This document shows positions 8,930 through 17,306 of a stretch of DNA of 64,000 nucleotides, one piece after another; the stretch's first letter is position 1; the number at the start of each line of letters is the position of its first letter. The notes beneath the pieces are model-generated. The model had not been told where the DNA came from and did no database searches. It saw only the letters and a list, made by a program, of their open reading frames with translations. Source of the stretch: Aequorivita lipolytica (lineage in GTDB: Bacteria; Bacteroidota; Bacteroidia; Flavobacteriales; Flavobacteriaceae). The position numbers and the translations under genes are program-made. The stretch is from positions 310,001 to 374,000 of the forward strand of contig NZ_VORU01000001.1 of assembly GCF_007997135.1 (NCBI RefSeq), in the 5' to 3' direction.

Positions 8930-9592
8930 ATGCTAAAAGCCGTACTTTTTGATATGGATGGCGTCATTGTAGACACCGAACCGTTGCACAGGAAAGCCTA
9001 TTTCAAAATGTTTGAGGAAGTAAATATTGACGTGAGTGAAGCACTTTATGATTCTTTCACGGGGCAGGCAACCTTGCCTATTTGCAGAACACTTTGTCAG
9101 CATTTCAGTATTTCCGAAACCCCTGAAAATCTTGTTTCAATAAAACGGAAACACTTTAAATATCTTTTTGAAAACGATAACGAACTAGCGCTTTTGGATG
9201 GCGTTCATGAACTTATAAAAGATTACCACGCCAATGGACTTACCCTGATCTTGGCGTCTTCGGCCTCTATGCCAAACATCAACCGGATTTTTGAACGCTT
9301 TGATCTCGACAAATATTTCAATGCGAAAATAAGCGGCGCCGATTTAAAAGCATCAAAACCTCATCCCGAAATTTTTATAAAAGCTGCCGAACTTGCCAAT
9401 GAGCACGGAGATAATTGTATGGTAATTGAAGACTCTACAAACGGTATTGCCGCTGCAAAAGCTGCAAACATTTACTGCGTAGGTTTCAAAAGCCCCCATT
9501 CTGTTAATCAGAATTATAGTAAAGCAGATAGGGTAATTATGAGTTTTGATGAGATCTTGTTTTCCAAGCTGACAGATTCTTTTCCAATCTAA
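8930..9592 (+). CDS. HAD-superfamily phosphatase, beta-phosphoglucomutase-like
   Basis: A 220-residue HAD hydrolase. The start at ATG 8930 (MLKAVLFDMDGVIVDTEPLH) is preferred over an upstream in-frame codon that would translate the simple repeat. Motif I is DMDGVIVD, motif II is LASSASM, motif III is the Lys in KPHPEIF and motif IV is VIEDSTNGI. The cap lies between motif I and II, as in subfamily IA enzymes of the PGMB/YcjU/GPH type. A sugar phosphate substrate is likely but not certain. Its last 4 bp overlap the convergent gene at 9589. Confidence 0.88.
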   Translation: MLKAVLFDMDGVIVDTEPLHRKAYFKMFEEVNIDVSEALYDSFTGQATLPICRTLCQHFSISETPENLVSIKRKHFKYLFENDNELALLDGVHELIKDYHANGLTLILASSASMPNINRIFERFDLDKYFNAKISGADLKASKPHPEIFIKAAELANEHGDNCMVIEDSTNGIAAAKAANIYCVGFKSPHSVNQNYSKADRVIMSFDEILFSKLTDSFPI

Positions 9593-11070
9593 AGGGTCTC
9601 ACCCCAATGCGCAAAAACATCCTCTTTACTATCAGTTAAAGCACTCTTTTTCATCGTATTAATTCTATGGTTCGCAAGCTGAAGAGGCTTTTCAAAATAA
9701 ACCAAATTCCGTTCCCCATTCTTTTTAAGATGACTTCTAATAATAGCATGGGTGTGATAACTAGCTTGCTGCAATTTCATAAAAGGTTCGTAATCTTCAA
9801 TAGTACAAATAGAATCGCTACGGTCAAAAAAGCCGAAACCTCTATATTGTCCATCAACAACTAGTGCAAAAGCAATTTCGCCTTCGGTTCGCCCTTTTCC
9901 CTGTATTGCAAAACTCAGATTATTCTCTTTTAAAGATTGAATTGCGGCTTGCACCTTTAGGTTGTATTCTTCAACAGTTTCGGTTTCTTCACAAATGCCT
10001 TCACAGTTTTTTATGCGGTAATGTGAGCATTTTTCAGAACTGCTCTGCAAAGCACAAAAGCGCGGACAAAGCTTAAATATTTCGCAAATTTCCTCTAGTT
10101 TCTCAGTAGCTTCAGTTCTATTGTAAAATGTGCTTACAGAATCGTGGAGCACTTTCGTTTTTCCCAAAGCCAGTTGAATTACCCCGCGCTGGTTTTCATA
10201 GCTTATAATCTGGTAGGTAGTGGCCGGCCATTTCTGCGCCCGATTGTATTTTGGGTAATGCTTTCTAATGTGTTCAGATTCTACCAACAGAGCCAGCAGT
10301 TCATTTCCTGTAAGTTCATAATCTATAAAGTGTGTTTCCTGACCAAGATGGTATTCCTTCGTTTTTTTATCGTAGAAATGAGAAAGCACACGCTTTTTTA
10401 TATTCTTCGCCTTTCCCGCATAAATTACTTTATGTTTTTGGTTTTTGAAAAGATAGATCCCGGCTTCCTCCGGCAGTTCCTCTATCTGCTCTGCAGGTAA
10501 ATGGGGTGGGAGGGTGGCCTGTTTGGAAAGTGGGTTTAAAAATGTATTGATTACACTCAAATCTTCATCAAGCGAAAGCAATCTTTGAAAAAGAATTACA
10601 GTAGCATCTACATCGCCCTCGGCGCGGTGCTGATTTAAGTGTGGAATATTTATGGAAGAGCATAGTCTTCCTAAGCTATACGACAGCAAGCCCGGAATCA
10701 ATTTACGCGAAAGCCGGACGGTGCAAAGTTTTTTACGGTTGTAATGCTGCCCCAAAAGACGAAACTCGCCGCGGATTACGTTATAATCAAAGCTAACGTT
10801 ATGCGCCACAAAAATGGTGTCTTTTGTAAAACTCTCTATTCTTTCAGCAACTTCAATAAACCGGGGAGCATCCGCGACCATTTCATTGTCAATCCCTGTA
10901 AGCGCAGTAATATGCTGTGGAATATCCCGCTCTGGATTTACAAGAGTGGTATATTTATCAACCACTTCGCCATTCTTCAACAGGGCAATACAAATTTCTG
11001 TAATGCGATTACCGGCAATGCCACCGCCGGTGGTTTCTACGTCAATAATTGCGAAAAGTTGTGAATGCAT
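9589..11070 (-). CDS. DnaQ-like exonuclease fused to a GIY-YIG nuclease domain
   Basis: A 493-residue protein. Residues about 1-175 form a DEDDh 3'-5' exonuclease: AIIDVETTGG (ExoI), FVAHNVSFDYNVI (ExoII) and HRAEGDVDATVILF (ExoIII with His and Asp). From about residue 198, EEAGIYLFKNQKHKVIYAGKAKNIKKRV is a GIY-YIG domain of the UvrC/Cho type, followed by a UvrC-like region with CALQSSSEKCSHYRIKNCEG. The architecture matches the widespread DnaQ-UvrC/Cho fusion thought to act in DNA repair or proofreading. The family has no defined pathway in Bacteroidota. A minus-strand TACATTTG box lies 22 bp upstream of the start. Confidence 0.88.
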   Translation of the reverse strand: MHSQLFAIIDVETTGGGIAGNRITEICIALLKNGEVVDKYTTLVNPERDIPQHITALTGIDNEMVADAPRFIEVAERIESFTKDTIFVAHNVSFDYNVIRGEFRLLGQHYNRKKLCTVRLSRKLIPGLLSYSLGRLCSSINIPHLNQHRAEGDVDATVILFQRLLSLDEDLSVINTFLNPLSKQATLPPHLPAEQIEELPEEAGIYLFKNQKHKVIYAGKAKNIKKRVLSHFYDKKTKEYHLGQETHFIDYELTGNELLALLVESEHIRKHYPKYNRAQKWPATTYQIISYENQRGVIQLALGKTKVLHDSVSTFYNRTEATEKLEEICEIFKLCPRFCALQSSSEKCSHYRIKNCEGICEETETVEEYNLKVQAAIQSLKENNLSFAIQGKGRTEGEIAFALVVDGQYRGFGFFDRSDSICTIEDYEPFMKLQQASYHTHAIIRSHLKKNGERNLVYFEKPLQLANHRINTMKKSALTDSKEDVFAHWGETL

Positions 11071-11091
11071 CTATGGTTTTTGCTGGGAATA

Positions 11092-11099
11092 CAAATGTA
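11092..11099 (-). promoter_or_regulatory. -7 promoter element of the exonuclease/GIY-YIG gene
   Basis: On the minus strand this reads TACATTTG, a perfect TAnnTTTG box, 22 bp before the ATG at 11070. No clear -33 TTG was found. The rest of the 310-bp divergent gap to 11381 is AT-rich. It contains TACGTAC twice, 10 nt apart, near 11309-11325, which could be a regulator site for the divergent surface protein gene. Confidence 0.45.
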
Positions 11100-11380
11100 G
11101 AAAAACATATTTAATTTCGTTGGAATATTTCCTGCTAAATGGAAATAATCCAAATATTTATGATGAAAATACAGCACTCAGAATTCCACTCATCGTTCTT
11201 TTTTAAATTTTATCGTAAGATTGCGATTACAATATCTATATTTTTTAAAATTTAAAACCTTAAAAAACAATTGTTTGATCGATTGATGATGAAGTTGAAA
11301 AAATTTATACGTACTACTACGTACAGAACTTTTAACATAATATTATATTTTAGCCGCTTTTTAACTTAAACCCCAAATCG

Positions 11381-14300
11381 ATGAAAAAAATTCTACACAC
11401 ACTTGTTGTGTTGATTCTTGCAATGGTTGTTCTTCCTTTGCAAGCACAAACTTACACTTTTACAAATGCCGGAGCATCCGGCAGCAACGGCCCCACACAA
11501 GGACAGGTAAATGCAGCTTATACAGCCACAACCTTGGATGGTCAAGTTACTATAAATACGCAGGGTATTCAAGAATGGACGGTTCCCTCTAGTGGAGAGT
11601 ATCGTATTCAAGTAATAGGATCAACAGGTGGAAACCAAAATGAAACTACAGTTTCAGTTGGACATCCTGCCGATATTAGCGGCGATTTCACTTTAACAGC
11701 AGGTGAAACTCTCAAAATTTTAGTAGGTCAACATGGCCATTTGGGAAGCACGCGTCCGGGTTGGGGCGGTGGAGGTGGTTCATATATCACTCAAGCAGAC
11801 AATACCCCTTTGGCAGTAGCTGGAGGCTGTGGATCTGGCCATACTTCTCTTACAAATCAAGGTCTTACTGAACAAAATGCAAACACGGGTACTAGTGGAA
11901 AAAACGGATCAGCAGGTACAGGTACTTGGCCAGATGGCTTTGGAGCTACGGGAGGTCAAGGTGGAGATGGTGCAGGATTGTTAGGTAATGGAACTGTTGG
12001 TAATAATCAAGTTTCAACACCTCCTCCTGGAATAACTGTTCACACTGTTCCACAGGCTTTTATAAATAATGGAGCGGGCGATGAAGTTGGCGGCGGCTTT
12101 GGCGGCGGCGGCGGTGTTACAAATACGTATGGCGGCGGCGGCGGCGGTTATAGCGGCGGTCAAGGTGCTGTAAGTTTTCCTTTTTTTGGCGGCGGTGGAG
12201 CATCTTATAATAATGGTGTTAATCAGATAAATATTTTAAGTTCTAATGATGAATTTACTATGTCCCATGGACAAGTAATAATAACCTTATTAAATGCTCC
12301 TCCAGTAATTACCTGCCCTGGAGATATTACAGTTTCTAACGACCCAGGTATCTGTGGTGCAGTAGTAAATTATACAGTAACAGCAACTGATGCTGAAGAT
12401 GGTGTATTAACCCCAACGCAAACAGCAGGTCTTCCTTCTGGCTCAGAATTTCCGGTGGGTACTACAACCAATACTTTTGAAGCTACCGACAGCGATGGCA
12501 ATACAGTAACTTGTAGTTTTGATGTAACAGTAAATGATACAGAAGCACCGGTAATCACTTGCCCTGGTGATATTACACAGGATAATGACCCTGGTATTTG
12601 CGGCGCAGAGGTAACTTATACTATTCCTACTGCTACTGATAATTGTGGTTCAACGTCATCAAATATCTTATTTGTTTCAGACAACGGAGATGCAAGTGAA
12701 ATTGAAACGGCTCTTACCTCTGAGGGATATACTGTTACTGCAGTGTACAATGATTTTTCAGGAGGAGATAATGCCACATTACAAGGGTCATTGTCATCGT
12801 ATGAACTTATCTATTGGCACGCCTCAGGTGCAAATGGTTCTGGAGAAACACATAATTCATCAACTTTTACAAACTTAGATGCTTTCGTAGCTAATGGTGG
12901 AAATGTCTTTGTCACCGGATATGACGTAATTGTTAGTCCAGTAGATATTAACCTAATCACCTTTTTGGGAGGTACCTCATCAAATGACGTTGGTCCGTCG
13001 AATGGAACATTAATTGGTCCTAATAGCATTACAGCTGGATTTGCTGATACTACAGGAATGAGCTTAATTGCTCCAAACGGAGATCAAGATAACTTAAACG
13101 GATTGGCTCCCACAGTAACTGTTGTGCTCCCAGGGAGTGCCCCAGGTGGTGCTGAGTGGGGAATTAATGATGTGCCAGGTGGAGAGATTGCCTGGGTGTC
13201 ATCTGGACAATTTGCAGGATCGCCTTTTCCAGCATGGACCACTTTAGGTTCTGGATACCACGAGGCGCTATTAAATTTTGCATTTAATTCCTCTTCACCA
13301 ACCATTAATGTAGTTCAAACTGCCGGTTTGGCCTCGGGAGAAACATTCCCAATCGGCACTACGACCAATACCTTTGAAGCAACAGACGCAAGTGGAAACA
13401 CAACCACCTGCAGTTTTGATGTTACAATAAATGATAACGAAGCTCCTGTTTTTGCAGATATTTATGGAGATGGAACTTTATCTAATCCTTTTACTTCCAT
13501 ACTTCCAGAGATAGTTGGAAGTGTACCAACTGGAACTTATTACTTTAGTTATAATGGTAATACTTTCCAAGGAGCATTGGACAACGATACTGATGGTGGT
13601 GGATGGTTAATGATCCTTAACTATGTGCATCAAGCAGGAGATAACTCAAACCTTCAGGTAAGAAATACAGATCTTCCGCTATTAGGCGCATCCATATTGG
13701 GAACTAGCGAAGCAGCTTCACCTTCTTGGGGTCACTTTGGAAATGCATTGGCTGCCGACATCGATTTTGCAGAAGTGCGTTTCTATGGACAAACCTCAAG
13801 AGATCCAAATAATATAATTGATTTCACTACAGACTATTCCGCAGTTTTGGACTATGTGAAAACTGGTAATGGTAGTTTTTCTGGAATAAATAATCCTTCA
13901 AACTATACGCTGGGAGCAAGTCATAATGCTTCAATTCCACAAAATGCTCCGGACTTCTTTTCAAATGAAGGAGATTTTGCTTTGACCAATTTTCCTTTTT
14001 GGAGAGCCGGACAGGCACACTGGGGAATTAGAGGTTTAGGAAATCGTTGGGAAGTCGATGATTTTGAAAATAATAATTTTAGTACCATTCATCGTGTTTG
14101 GGTAAAAGGTGATCTTTCTCCTTCTGCCAGTATTGAAAGTACTTCAATCACAGTACAGCTTGACGCATCAGGAAACGTAACCATATCGGCTGCCGATTTT
14201 GGATTAACGCCTACCGATAATTGTGGTGTTGTAACTCAAACATTAAGTATGACTGATTTCGACTGTTCAAATGTTGGAAGCAATACCATTCAATTAACGG

Positions 14301-16345
14301 GAACAGATGCAGTTGGAAATGAAACAATAATTGATGTTATCGTTAATGTTGAAGACAATGTTCCACCAGTAGCAAATTGCGCCGCACCGTTCACCATCCA
14401 ACTGGATGCCAACGGAGATGCAAGCATCACGGTTGCTGATATTGAAAATGGCAGCACCGATGCCTGTGGTATTGCGAGCACCACGATAGATATTACCGAC
14501 TTTACCTGTGCCGATGTAGGACCAAATACAGTGACTTTAACGGTAACAGATGTAAACGGAAACACTTCAACCTGTACCGCTGTGGTAACTGTTGAGGACA
14601 ATGTGGCCCCAGTAGCCAATTGCGCCGTGCCATTCACGGTTCAACTTGATGCCAACGGAGATGCAAGCATTACGGTTGCTGATATTGAAAATGGCAGCAC
14701 CGATGCCTGCGGAATAGCGAGCACCTCGATAGATATTGACACCTTTGACTGCAGCAATGTAGGCGCAAACACAGTGACACTAACGGTAACCGATGTAAAC
14801 GGAAACACTTCAACCTGTACCACAACAGTAACGGTAGAGGACGGTATCGCTCCAACAGTAATATGCCCAGCGGACATTACCGCCAATACAGATGCGGGCA
14901 ACTGTTTTGCAACGGTAAGTTTCTCTATGCCTATAGCATTGGATAATTGCGGTGTGGATACTGTGGTGCAGACAGCAGGACTTCCAAGCGGAAGCCAGTT
15001 CCCAGTAGGAGTGAATACTATTGAGTTCACCGCCACCGATGTAAACGGAAACACAAGCACTTGTAGCTTCACCATTACGGTAGTTGACAACGAGGCGCCA
15101 TTGGCCGTATGCCAGAACATCACCATCCAGTTGGATGCCAATGGAAACGCAAGTATTGTTGCGGGCGATGTTGACGGCGGAAGCACAGACCAATGTGGTG
15201 TGGCAAGTATCGCGATTGATGTGAACACTTTCGATTGTTCCAATGTTGGCGACAACAATGTTGTATTGACGGTAACAGATGTAAATGGAAACACAAGCAC
15301 CTGTACGGCAATCGTAACGGTAGAAGATATAACCGCACCTGTAGTTGCTTGCCAGGATATCACGGTAGAACTAGACCCAGTAACAGGAACAGTTACAATC
15401 GCGGGAACAGATATTGACAACGGCAGTACAGATGCCTGTGGCATCGCCAGCTATGATCTTGACATCGATACCTTCGACTGCTCTAACATCGGCGATAACA
15501 TGGTAGTACTAACGGTAACCGATGTAAACGGAAATACCGAAACCTGTACAGCAATCGTAACGGTAGAGGACAATACAAGTCCAGTACTTGTTTGCCAGGA
15601 CTTCACAATTGAAATTGGAGCGGACGGAACTGCTACCCTTGATCCAAGTGATGTGATAGCAAGTAACGATGATGCCTGTGGTATCTTTACGGTAGCAGTG
15701 GACATTACGGAGTTCAGTTGTGCGGATATCGGTACGCCGGTAACAGTACAGATTTTCAGCCAGGACAACAATGGGAACCTTGCTACCTGTACCGCAGTGG
15801 TAACGGTTGTTGACAATCTTGCACCAGTGGTTAGCTGTCCAGCAGATCAAACAGTTGATCCTGGAGCTGGCAACCTGTTTTATATTGTTCCGGACTATTT
15901 TGCAACGGGCCAAGCAACGGCAGTCGATAACTGTACCGATCCCGTAACAATTACAAGCCAAGACCCAGCAGTTGGAACAGCTCTGCCTGATGGCACCTAT
16001 ACAATTACCCTTACTGCCACGGACGAATATGGCAACACCGGTAGCTGTAGCTTTGAGTTAACGGTAGATACGATACTGGGAGCTGGTGATAACAACCAAA
16101 ATCTTGGAAGCATCGCAATGTATCCTAACCCAGCAAAGGGTTATGTAAACATCGGCAACCCACAAAGCCTTGAGCTTGAGAGTGCAGATATTTACGACCT
16201 AACGGGAAGATTGGTACAATCATTCAATTTAAAGGGAATGGCAACTGCCAAGACCTTAAATGTAGATAACCTTGCTGCCGCTACCTATGTAGTGATTATC
16301 AAAGGCAAAAATGGTCAGATAACCAAACGCCTGTTAAAGGAATAG
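11381..16345 (+). CDS. Giant secreted HYR-repeat adhesin-like protein with T9SS sorting domain
   Basis: A 1654-residue protein with a signal peptide ending near LQAQ. Residues about 25-305 are a glycine-rich domain with GGGGGSYI and GGGFGGGGGV runs. HYR-type modules follow (VITCPGDITVSNDPGICGA, then TVTCSFDVTVND), interrupted by a long insertion around residues 425-640. Residues about 690-915 resemble a fibrinogen-related domain (DNDTDGGGWLMIL). Seven or so further Ig-like modules follow, two being almost identical at DNA level. A type A T9SS domain (IAMYPNPAKGYVNI, ending KRLLKE) closes the protein. It is probably a cell-surface or gliding-associated adhesin; the ligand is unknown. The gene stands alone and is ended by a strong terminator. 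Confidence 0.85.
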   Translation: MKKILHTLVVLILAMVVLPLQAQTYTFTNAGASGSNGPTQGQVNAAYTATTLDGQVTINTQGIQEWTVPSSGEYRIQVIGSTGGNQNETTVSVGHPADISGDFTLTAGETLKILVGQHGHLGSTRPGWGGGGGSYITQADNTPLAVAGGCGSGHTSLTNQGLTEQNANTGTSGKNGSAGTGTWPDGFGATGGQGGDGAGLLGNGTVGNNQVSTPPPGITVHTVPQAFINNGAGDEVGGGFGGGGGVTNTYGGGGGGYSGGQGAVSFPFFGGGGASYNNGVNQINILSSNDEFTMSHGQVIITLLNAPPVITCPGDITVSNDPGICGAVVNYTVTATDAEDGVLTPTQTAGLPSGSEFPVGTTTNTFEATDSDGNTVTCSFDVTVNDTEAPVITCPGDITQDNDPGICGAEVTYTIPTATDNCGSTSSNILFVSDNGDASEIETALTSEGYTVTAVYNDFSGGDNATLQGSLSSYELIYWHASGANGSGETHNSSTFTNLDAFVANGGNVFVTGYDVIVSPVDINLITFLGGTSSNDVGPSNGTLIGPNSITAGFADTTGMSLIAPNGDQDNLNGLAPTVTVVLPGSAPGGAEWGINDVPGGEIAWVSSGQFAGSPFPAWTTLGSGYHEALLNFAFNSSSPTINVVQTAGLASGETFPIGTTTNTFEATDASGNTTTCSFDVTINDNEAPVFADIYGDGTLSNPFTSILPEIVGSVPTGTYYFSYNGNTFQGALDNDTDGGGWLMILNYVHQAGDNSNLQVRNTDLPLLGASILGTSEAASPSWGHFGNALAADIDFAEVRFYGQTSRDPNNIIDFTTDYSAVLDYVKTGNGSFSGINNPSNYTLGASHNASIPQNAPDFFSNEGDFALTNFPFWRAGQAHWGIRGLGNRWEVDDFENNNFSTIHRVWVKGDLSPSASIESTSITVQLDASGNVTISAADFGLTPTDNCGVVTQTLSMTDFDCSNVGSNTIQLTGTDAVGNETIIDVIVNVEDNVPPVANCAAPFTIQLDANGDASITVADIENGSTDACGIASTTIDITDFTCADVGPNTVTLTVTDVNGNTSTCTAVVTVEDNVAPVANCAVPFTVQLDANGDASITVADIENGSTDACGIASTSIDIDTFDCSNVGANTVTLTVTDVNGNTSTCTTTVTVEDGIAPTVICPADITANTDAGNCFATVSFSMPIALDNCGVDTVVQTAGLPSGSQFPVGVNTIEFTATDVNGNTSTCSFTITVVDNEAPLAVCQNITIQLDANGNASIVAGDVDGGSTDQCGVASIAIDVNTFDCSNVGDNNVVLTVTDVNGNTSTCTAIVTVEDITAPVVACQDITVELDPVTGTVTIAGTDIDNGSTDACGIASYDLDIDTFDCSNIGDNMVVLTVTDVNGNTETCTAIVTVEDNTSPVLVCQDFTIEIGADGTATLDPSDVIASNDDACGIFTVAVDITEFSCADIGTPVTVQIFSQDNNGNLATCTAVVTVVDNLAPVVSCPADQTVDPGAGNLFYIVPDYFATGQATAVDNCTDPVTITSQDPAVGTALPDGTYTITLTATDEYGNTGSCSFELTVDTILGAGDNNQNLGSIAMYPNPAKGYVNIGNPQSLELESADIYDLTGRLVQSFNLKGMATAKTLNVDNLAAATYVVIIKGKNGQITKRLLKE
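14351..14836 (+). repeat. Two near-identical 243-bp coding repeats
   Basis: The units 14351-14593 and 14594-14836 encode 81-residue Ig-like modules (APVANCA..PF..QLDANGDAS start, VNGNTSTCT end). They share long blocks of identical DNA, which points to recent duplication or gene conversion. More diverged modules continue to about 15810. Confidence 0.8.
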
Positions 16346-16365
16346 TTTTCTTTTTAAATAATTAT

Positions 16366-16408
16366 AAAAACCCCTTGTGCTATTTGCACAAGGGGTTTTG
16401 TTTTTTTA
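16366..16408 (+). terminator. Rho-independent terminator
   Basis: A perfect 12-13 bp stem (AACCCCTTGTGC / GCACAAGGGGTT) with a 5-nt TATTT loop is followed by GTTTTTTT. It lies 20 bp after the stop of the surface protein gene. Confidence 0.93.
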
Positions 16409-16527
16409 TAATTTCATAATTCCCCCTCAATACCTAACCTTATATACTAGAAAGCTATGGTTAAAGTATCGTGAAATTAGCTGCGTTTTTCATACTTTAA
16501 TTCTAATTTTAAAAGAAAAAGTAAACA

Positions 16528-17304
16528 ATGAGATCAATATGGAATGGCTCGATAAGTTTTGGCCTAGTATCAATCCCCATAAAAATGTACAGTGCTTCCG
16601 AAGATAGGAGGCTGGATTTGGATATGCTGGACGTGCACGACAATGCCCGCATTCGCTATAAACGCGTAAACGAAGACACTGGCAAAGAAGTGGAGTGGAA
16701 AGATATTGTAAAAGGTTTTAAGAAAGATGATGCTTACGTAATTCTTGAAAAAGAGGATTTTGAAATGGCGAATATGAAAAAGAGTAAAACCATCGACATT
16801 GAAGAGTTTGTGGAAGAAGCCGAAGTAAACGATCTACTCTTTAAGAGCCCGTATTTTTTGGAACCGCAAAAGGAAGGTGGAAAAAGTTATAATCTGCTGC
16901 GCGATGCCCTAAAAAAAACAGGCAAATTGGGCGTAGCAACTTTCGTGATGCGACAGAAAGAACAACTGAGCCTCATCGGTGTCTATAAAAATGCTTTGGT
17001 ACTTCATGTTATTCGCTTTGCGGAAGAAATTCGCGACCCAGCCGATTTAAAATTGCCGTCCACCAAAGTTTCAAAAAAAGAGGTGGATATGGCTCTTTCT
17101 TTAATCGAGAACTATACTACCGGTTTTAAACTCGATAAATATAAAGACGTATACAACAAACAGTTGATGAAGATCATTAACAATAAAGTATCGGGCAAGA
17201 AAACGCGCTCGAAAAAAGTGGACACCACTCCAACGCAAGCAGACGATTTGATGGCAAAACTGAAAGCCAGCCTTGAGCGCAAAAAGAAATCTAAAGCTTC
17301 TTAA
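16528..17304 (+). CDS. ku: Bacterial Ku DNA end-binding protein
   Basis: A 258-residue Ku homodimer subunit for non-homologous end joining. The N-terminus MRSIWNGSISFGLVSIPIKMY is the family signature, followed by RRLDLDMLDVHDNARIRYKRV. Core-domain blocks include FKSPYFLEPQKEGGKSYNLL and YKNALVLHVIRFAEEI. The C-terminal extension is short and lysine-rich (SGKKTRSKKV, then SLERKKKSKAS), as in Ku proteins that recruit LigD. The gap to ligD is 2 bp, so the pair is co-translated. The length is normal for the family (250-300). Confidence 0.97.
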   Translation: MRSIWNGSISFGLVSIPIKMYSASEDRRLDLDMLDVHDNARIRYKRVNEDTGKEVEWKDIVKGFKKDDAYVILEKEDFEMANMKKSKTIDIEEFVEEAEVNDLLFKSPYFLEPQKEGGKSYNLLRDALKKTGKLGVATFVMRQKEQLSLIGVYKNALVLHVIRFAEEIRDPADLKLPSTKVSKKEVDMALSLIENYTTGFKLDKYKDVYNKQLMKIINNKVSGKKTRSKKVDTTPTQADDLMAKLKASLERKKKSKAS

Positions 17305-17306
17305 CC

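Noticed and set aside
14290-15816. Long minus-strand open frames opposite the HYR modules
   Set aside because: They come from the biased codon use of the repeated Thr/Val-rich modules; they lack signal, start context and any family resemblance, and the plus-strand protein is clearly real.
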